DNA from: JBBSOW01 sp038259365
GTDB lineage: Bacteria > Actinomycetota > Actinomycetes > Propionibacteriales > Propionibacteriaceae
NCBI GenBank assembly: GCA_038259365.1
Contig: JBBSOW010000046.1
Span: 1 to 23,539 of the forward strand
Direction: 5' to 3'
Length of the DNA: 23,539 bases
Under the pieces are notes generated by a model that worked only from the letters and a program-made list of their open reading frames with translations, had not been told where the DNA came from and searched no databases. The position numbers were made by a program, and so were the translations under genes. Below are positions 1 to 7,427 of the stretch, one piece after another; position 1 is the stretch's first letter, and every line of letters begins with the position of its first letter.

Positions 1-180
1 CCCGAACCAGGCACCTACGAGTGGCGATCCCCGTTCGGCTACGACTATGTCGTCAAGGGCGGCCTCACCGAACACGTGTCCGAACCTGGCCACGCCCGAC
101 AAAACCGCTCCCAGGTCGAAGCCCTGTTGACCGACCTCATCTGGCCACCACCGCGCCCCATCCACGTCGACCTCGGTTAG
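1..180 (+). CDS. C-terminal end of a DUF222/HNH endonuclease-like protein (partial)
   Basis: The frame is open from the first base and ends at TAG 178-180, giving 59 residues of a gene that starts outside the window. The peptide begins PEPGTYEWRSPFGYDYVV and ends in a proline-rich tail. The W-x-S-P-x-G-Y-x-Y pattern resembles the segment just after the HNH motif in actinobacterial DUF222 (13E12-type) proteins. That match is from memory of the family; the catalytic HNH residues themselves are not in the window. The stop overlaps the end of the convergent murI gene by four bases. These genes are often multicopy and variable in actinobacteria, so the edge may be a rearrangement point (inference). 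Confidence 0.5.
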   Translation, partial: PEPGTYEWRSPFGYDYVVKGGLTEHVSEPGHARQNRSQVEALLTDLIWPPPRPIHVDLG

Positions 181-989
181 GCGAACTGGCCGACGTGCTC
201 AACGAACCCGCCCATCAGCCGCCGCCCGAGGACGCCGAAGTCCTCGGGGCTGCCGGTGGTGAGGAAGCGCCGCGAGCCCTCCTCGCGACCGCTGTGCACC
301 AGGCCGCGGCGCGTCAGGGTGGCGTAGGTCTGGCGGGCGCATTCGTCGGCGCTGGAGACCAGGGTGACCTGGTCTCCCATCACGTAGGAGACGATCCCGG
401 CCAGCAGCGGGTAGTGGGTGCAGCCCAGGATCAGGGTGTCGATTCCGGCGGCGCGTAACGGCGCGAGGTACTGCTCGGCGACGGCGACGAGTTCCGGACC
501 GCTGGTGATCCCCGCCTCGACGAACTCCACGAAGCGGGGGCAGGCCTGGGTGAACAGCTGCACCTGCGGGGCGACGTGGAAGGCGTCGGAGTAGGAACCG
601 GAGGTGGCGGTCGAGGCGGTGCAGATGACCCCGACGCGTCCGGTCCGGGTGGCGGCGACGGCCCGGCGGGCGGCGGGCAGGATCACCTCGACGACGGGCA
701 CGCGGTAGCGCTCGCGGGCGTCACGGAGTAAGGCGGCGGAGGCGGTGTTGCAGGCCACCACGAGCGCCTTGACGTCGTGTTCCATCAGGTGATCGAGACA
801 CTCGAGCCCGAACTCGCGGACGTCGGCGATGGGCTGATCGCCGTACGGGGAGCGCGCGGTGTCGCCGAGGTAGACGATGTCCTCCCCCGGCAGCTGATCG
901 ACCAGCGAGCGGGCCACCGTCAGCCCCCCGAAGCCGGAATCGAAGACCCCGATGGGCCGTTCCAGCCTTACGGTGTGCGAGGCGTTCAC
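177..989 (-). CDS. murI: Glutamate racemase MurI
   Basis: This 270-residue cytoplasmic enzyme interconverts L- and D-glutamate, supplying D-Glu for peptidoglycan precursors. Family motifs are clear: GVFDSGFGGLT with Asp17, VVACNTASA with the first catalytic cysteine Cys80, and ILGCTHYPLL with the second catalytic cysteine Cys190. Length is normal for the family. The GTG at 989-987 was chosen because its GTGA overlaps the stop of the upstream DUF2017 gene, which implies translational coupling; longer frames run into that gene. In mycobacteria murI lies several genes downstream of clpS, with cysO/cysM-type genes between. Here those are absent and murI directly follows the DUF2017 gene. The stop codon overlaps the convergent DUF222/HNH-like gene end. 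Confidence 0.95.
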   Translation of the reverse strand: MNASHTVRLERPIGVFDSGFGGLTVARSLVDQLPGEDIVYLGDTARSPYGDQPIADVREFGLECLDHLMEHDVKALVVACNTASAALLRDARERYRVPVVEVILPAARRAVAATRTGRVGVICTASTATSGSYSDAFHVAPQVQLFTQACPRFVEFVEAGITSGPELVAVAEQYLAPLRAAGIDTLILGCTHYPLLAGIVSYVMGDQVTLVSSADECARQTYATLTRRGLVHSGREEGSRRFLTTGSPEDFGVLGRRLMGGFVEHVGQFA

Positions 990-1567
990 AGGCTGGCCAG
1001 CAGGCTCTCTTGGGCGAACCCGAGCCACTCGTAGACGCCGTACATGAACGCCCGCGGATCGTCCTCGGCGAGCGCTGCCAGCTCGGCGGCCGAATCGGAG
1101 TCGGTGATGCCGAGCCGGACGGCCACGCTCAGCCGCAGGGCGGTCAGGGTCTTGAGCCACGCGGGCACGGCCGAGGAGGCGATCTTGAGGCTCTCGGCGC
1201 CCCCCAAGGTGTCGCCCAGATCGCTCAACACCTGCCGGGCGTCGAGAAGCTTGCGCTCGCGCTGATCTCGTTCGGTGAACCGGCGAAAGTCCGAGGCGGC
1301 GGCCGGGTCGTGCGGGTAGGCACTGGGGAACAGGCGCCGGACCACCGGATCGCTGGACGCCCCGGGGGCGTCCGGCTCGGCGTTGAGATCGGCCTCCCAC
1401 ATCGCGAACGGATCGTCACCGGCCGCGGCGGACTCCTCCGCCTGCTCGGCGGGAGCCGAGTCCTCGAGCAGCTCCACCAGCTGGTTCACCAGGGAGGTGA
1501 GGATGGCGATCTCGTCGTCGGTCAGCCTCGCCGACACGGTCTTGCCGCGACGCTTGAACGCCTTCAC
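986..1567 (-). CDS. DUF2017 family protein
   Basis: A 193-residue protein starting VKAFKRRGKTVSARLTDDE and ending YGVYEWLGFAQESLLASL. The opening, with a basic segment and then an acidic LTDDEIAILTSLVNQL helix, and the position directly after clpS match the DUF2017 family (Rv1332-like), which has no established biochemical function. Residues about 35-60 are Ala/Glu/Asp-rich and probably disordered. The GTG at 1567 forms a GTGA overlap with the clpS stop, and the gene's own TGA overlaps the murI GTG. The three genes are therefore almost certainly one transcript with coupled translation. The constant pairing with clpS suggests a link to N-degron proteolysis, but that is inference from context. 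Confidence 0.85.
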   Translation of the reverse strand: MKAFKRRGKTVSARLTDDEIAILTSLVNQLVELLEDSAPAEQAEESAAAGDDPFAMWEADLNAEPDAPGASSDPVVRRLFPSAYPHDPAAASDFRRFTERDQRERKLLDARQVLSDLGDTLGGAESLKIASSAVPAWLKTLTALRLSVAVRLGITDSDSAAELAALAEDDPRAFMYGVYEWLGFAQESLLASL

Positions 1568-1884
1568 TGGGATTTGTCCAACGTCGCCCACAGCCCGAAC
1601 TCGTGCATCGCGTTCACGTCGCGCTCCATCTCTTCCCGTCCGCCGCTGGAGACGACCGCCCGGCCCTGCTGGTGAACCTGCAGCATCAGCTTCTCGGCCT
1701 TGGCCTTGGGGTAGTGGAAATAGGTGACGAAGACGTGGGTGACATAGGACATGAGGTTCACCGGATCGTCCCAGACGAGGGTGACCCAGGGCTGCTCGAT
1801 GAGGGCATCCTCCACCGGCCGTTCGACGACGGCGGTGGCGCTTTCGGGGTCGGCAACCGATACGGTGCAACTGGCCTGGGACAT
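1564..1884 (-). CDS. clpS: ATP-dependent Clp protease adapter ClpS
   Basis: ClpS delivers proteins with destabilising N-terminal residues to the ClpA/ClpC chaperone. The core is recognisable: WVTLVWDDPVNLMSYVTHVF contains the Asp-Asp-Pro-Val-Asn-Leu substrate-binding element, and KLMLQVHQQGRAVV carries the conserved His helix. The C-terminal GLWATLDKSQ is typical of actinobacterial ClpS. The ATG at 1884 gives 106 residues; an in-frame ATG at 1893 and a GTG at 1920 are alternatives. No clear Shine-Dalgarno precedes any of them. CACAAT sits seven bases ahead of ATG 1884, so a leaderless start is possible. It is divergent from pncB across fewer than 70 bases, as in Mycobacterium (Rv1331/Rv1330c). 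Confidence 0.92.
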   Translation of the reverse strand: MSQASCTVSVADPESATAVVERPVEDALIEQPWVTLVWDDPVNLMSYVTHVFVTYFHYPKAKAEKLMLQVHQQGRAVVSSGGREEMERDVNAMHEFGLWATLDKSQ

Positions 1885-1938
1885 ACCGAACATTGTGACA
1901 AATCTCGCGGCTCCGGGCACATCCGCGCCTAAGCCCCC

Positions 1939-1944
1939 TAGTCT
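1939..1944 (+). promoter_or_regulatory. Candidate -10 box for leaderless pncB
   Basis: TAGTCT fits the actinobacterial TANNNT -10 pattern and ends seven bases before the GTG of pncB. Transcription would then begin at or next to the start codon. No Shine-Dalgarno is present in the gap, and I see no convincing -35 element. Confidence 0.5.
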
Positions 1945-1951
1945 GGGGCGC

Positions 1952-3313
1952 GTGAGAACAACCGCGCCGGCCGCGACGACGGCACTGCTGACCGACCATT
2001 ACGAGCTCACTATGGTCCGGGCGGCCCTGCACAGCGGCACCGCCACCCGCCGCAGCGTGTTCGAGCTGTTTCCCCGCCGCCTGCCCGACGGGCGCCGCTA
2101 CGGCGTCGTCGCCGGGGTGGGCCGGGCGCTCGAAGCGCTGGCCGATTTCCGCTTCGAGGCCGCGACGATCGAGTGGCTGCGCGAGCAAGACATCGTCGAC
2201 GACCTCGCCGCCGACTGGCTCGCCACGTACCGCTTCGCCGGAGACATCTGGGGCTACCCGGAGGGCGAGATCTACTTCCCCGGCTCCCCGCTCATGGTGG
2301 TCGAGGGCAGTTTCGCCGAGGCCGTCGTGCTCGAGACGGTGTTCCTTTCCATCTACAACCACGATTCGGCGATCGCGTCGGCGGCATCGCGGATGACGCT
2401 GATGGCCGACGATCGGCCCTGCATCGAGATGGGCTCGCGGCGCACCCACGAGATGTCGGCGGTCGCGGCGGCGCGGGCGGCCTACGTCGCCGGCTTCACC
2501 GCCACCTCGAACCTGGAGGCCGGGCGCCGCTTCGGTGTTCCCACCACCGGCACCGCCGCGCACTCGTTCACCCTCCTGCATGACAGCGAGACCGAAGCCT
2601 TCAAGAGCCAACTCAACACGATGGGCGAATCCACCACCTTGCTCGTGGACACCTACGACATCGAGCGCGCCGTCCGCGAGGGCGTCGAGCTCACCGGGGG
2701 CCGGCTCGGGGCCGTCCGCATCGATTCCGGCGACCTGCGCCTTGTTGCCATGCAGGTACGCGAATTGCTCGATTCACTGGGCGCCAAGAACACCCGCATC
2801 ATCGTCACCTCCGATCTGGACGAGTGGCAGATCTCCGCGCTGACGGCCGCCCCGGTGGACGGGTACGGCGTCGGCACCTCGTTGGTGACCGGCAGCGGCC
2901 ACCCCACCTGCGGTTTCGTCTACAAGCTCGTCGCCCGCGCCGGCTCCGACGACCCGGCCGCCGAGCTCCTGCCGGTGGCCAAGAAGAGCAAGAGCAAGAT
3001 CTCCATCGGCGGACGCAAGTACGCGATGCGCCGCCTGAACGCGGCGGGCGTCGCCGAGGCGGAGGTCATCGGCGTCGGCGTCCCGCCCGAGGGCGACAGC
3101 AACGATCGGCCCCTGTTGGTCGAGCTGGTCCGCGACGGGGAGATCGTCGGGGCCGAACCGCTTTCAGCCGCGCGTGAGCGCCACGCTCGCACCCTGGCCG
3201 AGATGCCGCCGTCGGTGATGAAGATGTCGCGGGGCGGCCCGGCCCTCGAGACCCTCTACCTCGAGGACGGCCAGCTCGAGTCCAGCCCCTTCGCCGCGGG
3301 CTCCGAAGTCTAG
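1952..3313 (+). CDS. pncB: Nicotinate phosphoribosyltransferase
   Basis: Condenses nicotinate with PRPP to nicotinate mononucleotide, the entry step of Preiss-Handler NAD salvage. The 453-residue length fits actinobacterial PncB. Recognisable elements are LLTDHYELTMVRAAL near the N-terminus, GSRRTHEMSAVAAARAAY, GTAAHSFTLLHD with the expected catalytic histidine, VRIDSGDL, and the phosphate-binding GTSLVTGSGHPTCGFVYKL. GTG 1952 was chosen because homology begins just after it and a -10 box lies seven bases upstream. Upstream codons in frame belong to the divergent clpS region. pncA follows after 16 bases, so the pair likely forms an operon turning nicotinamide into NaMN. Confidence 0.95.
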   Translation: MRTTAPAATTALLTDHYELTMVRAALHSGTATRRSVFELFPRRLPDGRRYGVVAGVGRALEALADFRFEAATIEWLREQDIVDDLAADWLATYRFAGDIWGYPEGEIYFPGSPLMVVEGSFAEAVVLETVFLSIYNHDSAIASAASRMTLMADDRPCIEMGSRRTHEMSAVAAARAAYVAGFTATSNLEAGRRFGVPTTGTAAHSFTLLHDSETEAFKSQLNTMGESTTLLVDTYDIERAVREGVELTGGRLGAVRIDSGDLRLVAMQVRELLDSLGAKNTRIIVTSDLDEWQISALTAAPVDGYGVGTSLVTGSGHPTCGFVYKLVARAGSDDPAAELLPVAKKSKSKISIGGRKYAMRRLNAAGVAEAEVIGVGVPPEGDSNDRPLLVELVRDGEIVGAEPLSAARERHARTLAEMPPSVMKMSRGGPALETLYLEDGQLESSPFAAGSEV

Positions 3314-3329
3314 AACGAGAGGAACTGGT

Positions 3330-3908
3330 GTGTCCGATTCAGCCAGCTTGATCCCAACCAAGGCGCTCATCGTCGTCGACGTGCAGCGCGACTTCTGCGA
3401 GGGCGGCTCGCTCGCCGTCTCCGGCGGGGCTGCCGCAGCCAGCGCTATCACGCGGTACGTCGCCGACGAGCACGGTTACGCGGTCGTGGTGGCGACCCGG
3501 GACACCCACATCGATCCCGGCGCGCACTTCTCCGACCACCCCGACTTCGTCGACTCCTGGCCCCCGCACTGCGTCGTCGGCACCGGCGGCGAGGAGTTCC
3601 ACCCCGACCTCGACGTCGAGTTCGACTCCGTGTTCGACAAGGGCGAATACACCGCCGCCTACTCCGGCTTCGAGGGCAGCAACGTCCAGTCCGTCGGGTT
3701 GGAGGTTTACCTCAAGGCGCTAGGGGTGACCCGCGTCGACATCGCCGGCATCGCCACCGACTTCTGTGTCAAGGCCACCGCCCTCGACGCCGCCCGGGCC
3801 GACTTCGACACGACCGTGCTCCGCGGCCTCACCGCCGCCGTGGCCCCCGACCGCCTCGATGAGACTCTCGCCGAGTTCACCGAGGCCGGCGTCCGGTTGG
3901 ACGGTTGA
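3330..3908 (+). CDS. pncA: Nicotinamidase (pyrazinamidase family)
   Basis: Hydrolyses nicotinamide to nicotinate and ammonia, feeding the adjacent pncB. The 192-residue isochorismatase-fold protein has the catalytic triad Asp17 (IVVDVQRDF), Lys104 (FDKGEY) and Cys146 (ATDFCVKAT). The metal ligands Asp58, His60, His66 and His80 keep the same relative spacing as Asp49/His51/His57/His71 of M. tuberculosis PncA. GTG 3330 is preceded by GAGAGGA (3317-3323) at a good distance; a GTG at 3328 is in another frame. By homology this class also hydrolyses the prodrug pyrazinamide. The gene is followed by an unusual repeat tract and a long hairpin before the convergent malQ. Confidence 0.95.
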   Translation: MSDSASLIPTKALIVVDVQRDFCEGGSLAVSGGAAAASAITRYVADEHGYAVVVATRDTHIDPGAHFSDHPDFVDSWPPHCVVGTGGEEFHPDLDVEFDSVFDKGEYTAAYSGFEGSNVQSVGLEVYLKALGVTRVDIAGIATDFCVKATALDAARADFDTTVLRGLTAAVAPDRLDETLAEFTEAGVRLDG

Positions 3909-4035
3909 CCCGCTCGGGTTCTGTGGGCCCGCTCGGGCCCCACCACCGCCCGCTCGGGTTCTGTTATGCCGCTCGGGTTCTAGCACCGCGCTCACTATCC
4001 TGCCCAGCTCGCTCAGGTCAGCGCTTCCCGCTTGA
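3909..4035. repeat. Degenerate tandem repeat, CCCGCTCGGGTTCT, ~20-bp period
   Basis: Immediately after the pncA stop, CCGCTCGGG recurs with partial TTCTG extensions (3909, 3928, 3949 and 3969), then decays. The core GCTC lies at 3912, 3931, 3952, 3971, 3990 and 4011, steps of 19, 21, 19, 19 and 21 bases, close to two helical turns. The core CCCGCTCGGG is nearly palindromic. It is noncoding and lies between convergent genes. Function unknown; protein binding or a decayed repeat element are both possible. Confidence 0.6.
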
Positions 4036-4056
4036 TTCATGAATTGAGCGGGAAGC
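4023..4056. terminator. Long perfect hairpin between convergent pncA and malQ
   Basis: GCTTCCCGCT (4023-4032) is exactly complementary to AGCGGGAAGC (4047-4056). The 14 bases between continue the symmetry through two G-U wobbles and ATTCATGAAT, so RNA from the plus strand could pair almost to the tip. There is no U-tract on either side. A bidirectional rho-independent-like terminator or a boundary element is the simplest reading. Confidence 0.55.
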
Positions 4057-4095
4057 ACCAGGTCGAGCGCGCTAAAACGGGCTGGACGGACAGGT

Positions 4096-4111
4096 GCTGT
4101 CCCCGGACAGC
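4096..4111 (-). terminator. Candidate terminator hairpin downstream of malQ
   Basis: GCTGTCC and GGACAGC form a seven-base inverted repeat with only two bases between, 13 bases past the malQ stop. A competing GGACAG/CTGTCC pairing at 4088-4102 overlaps it. No U-run follows, so termination is a suggestion only. Confidence 0.4.
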
Positions 4112-4124
4112 TGGGCCCTACGCC

Positions 4125-6284
4125 CTATTGCCCGGCGTTGAGGTTGGCGAACTGAGCCGCCAGGCGCTGCACGCGCGGCATGGCCGATAGATCCTCGACG
4201 CGGACCAGGTTGCCGTCGACGTCGGTCATGGGCACCCGCCAGTTGGGGTACTCGTCGGTGGTCCCGGGCAGGTTCTGGGCCTGACGCTCCCCCACCGCGT
4301 CGGTCAGGGTCGGACCGATGAGGCGGGAGCGGGTCAGCACCAGGTAGGCGTGCAGGGCGAGGACGATCTGCTCGATCTCGTCGACGTCGGTGGTGTCGTC
4401 CTCGATCGTGGCGTCCAGGAGATTCATGTCGCGAAGCTTGGCCAGCCAGCCGGCTCGCTCGGCGCGGTCGTTGGCGAGCTCGGTCTCGAGGCCGGTGCTC
4501 AGCAGGCCGAGGCGTTCGCGCAGGTAGACGTGATCGCTGGCGAGGAAGCCGGTGGTCGGCGGCAGATCGTGGGTGGTGAGCGAGGCCAGACAGTATTCCC
4601 GCCAGCGCTCGGGCGAGAGCAGGGAGCCATCGCCGTCGTAGTCCTGCTCCCACCACAGGATCGAGGGTCCCAGGACTCCGCGGGCGGCGAGGTAATCGCG
4701 GACCCACGGTTCGACGGTGCCGAGGTCCTCGCCCACGACGAGCGACCCGGCCCGCGCGGCCTCCAGCGTGAGGATGCCCACCATGGCGTCGTGGTCGTAG
4801 GAGACGTAACACCCCTTGGTGGGCGGCTGGCCCTGTGGCACCCACCACAGCCGGAACAGGCCCATGACGTGATCGATCCGGATGCCGCCGGAGTGGCGCA
4901 GGATGTCGGCGACCATGTCGCGCAGCGGCCGGTACCCGCACTCGGCCAGGCGGTCCGGTCGCCACGGGGGCTGGCTCCAGTTCTGGCCCAACTGGTTGAA
5001 CGCATCGGGCGGCGAGCCGACGGCGACGCCCTTGGCGAAGACGTCGGCGAGCGCCCAGGCGTCGGCGCCGTTGGGGTTCACGCCGACGGCGAGGTCGTGC
5101 ATGATGCCCAGCGCCATCCCGGCCTCTTCCGCGCGGTGTTGGGCCACGGCCAGTTGCTCGTCGAGCTGCCATTGCAGCCAGCAGTAGAAGCGCACCTTCT
5201 CGGCCTCGGTCTTGGCGGCCACGGCGACGGCGTCGGTGCCGGGGTGGGAGAACTCGTCGGGCCAGTGGCTCCAGTCCGAGCCGAAGCGTTCGGCCAGGGT
5301 GCACCAGACGGCGAAATCGACCAACGATTGGCCCTGGCGGTCGCGGTATTCGGCGAACTCGGCCGCGCGCGCCTCGTCGCGTCGCAGGTTGAACACCGCG
5401 ATCAGCGCCGCGCGCTTGGCCTCCCAAACACTGTCCCGGTCGATGGTCTCGTCGCTCACCAGCGTCGCGTCGAGTTTGCGGCGCGTGCGCTCGTAGCCGG
5501 CCTTGGCCGCTTCGTCGAGCTCGTCGAACTCCAAGATCGCCTCCACCCGCAGGTAGAGCGGGTTGGTGAACCGGCGGCTGCTCGGCAGGTAAGGCGAGGC
5601 CTCGAGCGGAGTGACCGGTTCCGCCGCGTGGAGGGGATTGATCAGGATGTAGTCCGCGCCCTGCTCGGCGGCCGACCAGGCGGCCAGCTCACCGAGATCG
5701 GCGAGATCGCCCATACCGCAAGACCGCCTCGAGGTGATGCTGTAGAGCTGCACCGCCCATCCCCAGGCCCGGTCCTCGCCCACGGAGAACGGGAAGCCCA
5801 GGAATTGCGGCGCGATGATCAACAACGCCTCGGCCTCGACGCCGTCGGAGATCGCGAGCAGGCGATGATAGCCCAGCGGCAGATCACCGGGTACGAAGAA
5901 GCTCGCCTGGCCGCGCGTGACGCCGTCGACCGAGCGGGGAGGGGTCCAGTTTTCGACCTGTCCCACCTCGCGCTGGCCGCCGAACTCCAGCTCGATCCAC
6001 ACCTCCGCCGAGGCGCCGTCGATGACGTGCACGTCCACGGTGGTGCCCTCGTCTTGGCGGGCGACGACCGTCGGCGGCAGCATCGCGCGCCACCGGGCGT
6101 CGTGGAAGGCGTCGAGCGATCGCTCGGCGGCCTGGGTGGTGGAGGCGTCGACGTCGAGGGCGGCCAGCACCGCAGCCATCGACTCGCGGCTTACCTGGGT
6201 CTCGGAGCCCCGCCAGTTGTAGAAGCCGGTGGCTACGCCGTAGGCCTTGGCCAGCTTGGTGATCGTGGAATCAAGGGCAGTCAC
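4125..6284 (-). CDS. malQ: 4-alpha-glucanotransferase (amylomaltase, GH77)
   Basis: Transfers alpha-1,4-glucan segments between maltodextrins in the cytoplasm, releasing glucose. The 719 residues match the long actinobacterial MalQ form with an extra N-terminal domain (about residues 1-170) before the catalytic barrel. Landmarks are ILINPLHAAEP and ASPYLPSSRRFTNPLYL for substrate binding, GIMHDLAVGVNPNGAD, the nucleophile Asp471 in IRIDHVMGL, the acid/base Glu519 in VVGEDLGTV, and the transition-state aspartate in LTTHDLPPTTG. GTG 6284 is supported by AGAGGA seven bases upstream. The RDD-protein gene ends 54 bases upstream on the same strand, so co-transcription is possible. Confidence 0.95.
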   Translation of the reverse strand: MTALDSTITKLAKAYGVATGFYNWRGSETQVSRESMAAVLAALDVDASTTQAAERSLDAFHDARWRAMLPPTVVARQDEGTTVDVHVIDGASAEVWIELEFGGQREVGQVENWTPPRSVDGVTRGQASFFVPGDLPLGYHRLLAISDGVEAEALLIIAPQFLGFPFSVGEDRAWGWAVQLYSITSRRSCGMGDLADLGELAAWSAAEQGADYILINPLHAAEPVTPLEASPYLPSSRRFTNPLYLRVEAILEFDELDEAAKAGYERTRRKLDATLVSDETIDRDSVWEAKRAALIAVFNLRRDEARAAEFAEYRDRQGQSLVDFAVWCTLAERFGSDWSHWPDEFSHPGTDAVAVAAKTEAEKVRFYCWLQWQLDEQLAVAQHRAEEAGMALGIMHDLAVGVNPNGADAWALADVFAKGVAVGSPPDAFNQLGQNWSQPPWRPDRLAECGYRPLRDMVADILRHSGGIRIDHVMGLFRLWWVPQGQPPTKGCYVSYDHDAMVGILTLEAARAGSLVVGEDLGTVEPWVRDYLAARGVLGPSILWWEQDYDGDGSLLSPERWREYCLASLTTHDLPPTTGFLASDHVYLRERLGLLSTGLETELANDRAERAGWLAKLRDMNLLDATIEDDTTDVDEIEQIVLALHAYLVLTRSRLIGPTLTDAVGERQAQNLPGTTDEYPNWRVPMTDVDGNLVRVEDLSAMPRVQRLAAQFANLNAGQ

Positions 6285-6338
6285 GCCGGGTCCTCTAAGG
6301 TGTCGGTCTGGTGTGGGCGGGCTAACGGTGGAACCTAA

Positions 6339-7265
6339 TTACGGACGGATGACCTGGGTCTTGGCGATGATGTCGTGCACGGCCTGCTTGCGGGGGTTGG
6401 TCAGGGGCCAAATGGCGTCGGCCAGCCGCAGCAGATAGGTGTAGCCCGAGACGGCGGGGAGAACCCACACGACCGCCCGCACCACGCACGTGTCCCATTC
6501 CAGCCTGCCCGCGAACCGACCCTGCTGCAGCGGAACCACCCTGAGTCCGCAGACCAGCTTGCCCGGTGTCGCGCCCCTCAGCCGGAGGAACACCGCGTTG
6601 TAACTCACCCCGACGACGGCCTGGGCCAGGCCCAGCAAGAGGGTCATCCTGGGTGCCAGGGTGAAATCGGGCTGCGGAGGCGTCGACGAGCCCGCCTGAG
6701 CGGCCTCGAAGGCCTCTCGGAAGGTGGTCATGACCTCGGCGACCAGCGAGCTCCAGATGGGGAAGGTCACCGCCGCGATCACGACGCCCACGATGAGGGT
6801 GTCGATGAGCACGGCCATGACCCGCCACCACCAACCCGCCAGCCGCACGCCGTCGTCGGTGCACGGGACGGGCTTCAGCTGCCCCTGGCCCGGATAGGGG
6901 AGCTGCTGACCGTACCCCTGCTGTTGGCCGTAAGGCTGCTGTTGGCCGTAAGGCTGCTGTTGGCCGTAAGGCTGCTGTTGGCCGTAAGGCTGCTGTTGCC
7001 CGTAAGGCTGCTGACCGTAGGGCTGTTGCTGACCGTCCGGATTTTGGGCCGGCGGCGCGTACCCCTGGCGCCCGTAGCCTGGGTGAGACCGCTGCCCCGG
7101 TTCCGCGGCACCGGCCGACGCCGGGCCGGGCCGGGTGTCGCGCGACCACTGCCAACCGTCCCAGTACCGCTGCCGGCTCATGTCCACCGGATCGGCGTAC
7201 CAGCCGCTCGGTGCGGCGTGGCGTCCTGGGGGGGCGGGCGGGCTGCCGACGGGAATATCACTCAC
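6339..7265 (-). CDS. DUF2510/RDD-domain membrane protein with QQQPYG repeats
   Basis: A 308-residue protein of unknown function. Residues about 20-45 (PSGWYADPVDMSRQRYWDG) form a DUF2510 segment. Residues about 77-116 are a low-complexity QQQPYG repeat. The C-terminal half is an RDD domain with hydrophobic helices, starting VRLAGWWWRVMAVLIDTLIV with its conserved Arg and Asp and including GATPGKLVCGLRVV. RDD proteins are inner-membrane proteins; some are implicated in ion exchange, but this one cannot be assigned. GTG 7265 (VSDIPVGSPPAP) is chosen because the frame beyond it is not conserved-looking; there is no strong ribosome binding site. It lies upstream of malQ and divergent from the GNAT gene. 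Confidence 0.8.
   Translation of the reverse strand: MSDIPVGSPPAPPGRHAAPSGWYADPVDMSRQRYWDGWQWSRDTRPGPASAGAAEPGQRSHPGYGRQGYAPPAQNPDGQQQPYGQQPYGQQQPYGQQQPYGQQQPYGQQQPYGQQQGYGQQLPYPGQGQLKPVPCTDDGVRLAGWWWRVMAVLIDTLIVGVVIAAVTFPIWSSLVAEVMTTFREAFEAAQAGSSTPPQPDFTLAPRMTLLLGLAQAVVGVSYNAVFLRLRGATPGKLVCGLRVVPLQQGRFAGRLEWDTCVVRAVVWVLPAVSGYTYLLRLADAIWPLTNPRKQAVHDIIAKTQVIRP
6918..7034 (-). repeat. 18-bp in-frame tandem repeat encoding QQQPYG
   Basis: The unit CTGCTGTTGGCCGTAAGG (plus-strand reading) starts at 6918, 6936, 6954, 6972 and 6990, with the last unit carrying one change. Shorter variants follow to about 7034. Each unit is 18 bp, so copy-number change keeps the frame. Near-identity at the DNA level suggests recent expansion by slippage. 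Confidence 0.85.
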
Positions 7266-7329
7266 GGCCCAAGCATGCCACGCACAGGCCGGTGGCGTAT
7301 TTGTGCGCCAGCTAACATTCGGTGTTGTA

Positions 7330-7415
7330 AAACAGTTGGAGGCTTCGCCCCCAACAACCCCCACAAACGAAACAGTTGGAGGCTTCGCCCCCAACAACCC
7401 CCACCAGAGAAACAG
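7330..7415. repeat. 40-bp tandem duplication with hairpin, upstream of GNAT gene
   Basis: 35 identical bases occur at 7330-7364 and 7370-7404, exactly 40 bases apart. AAACAG, the first six bases of the unit, returns again at 7410, where it merges into the GNAT ribosome binding site. Each unit holds GTTGGAGG-CTTCG-CCCCCAAC, an eight-pair stem with one A/C mismatch. The left arm contains a GGAGG sequence. The unit length is not divisible by three, so this is noncoding leader. Confidence 0.8.
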
Positions 7416-7427
7416 GAGGACGAGACG

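Noticed and set aside
4350..6338. A 662-codon open frame antisense to malQ
   Set aside because: It is a shadow of high-GC codon usage; the minus strand encodes an unmistakable GH77 enzyme and the plus-strand peptide shows no motif.
7274..7427. N-terminal extension of the GNAT protein from ATG 7274
   Set aside because: It would translate the 40-bp noncoding repeat in two different frames and has no ribosome binding site.
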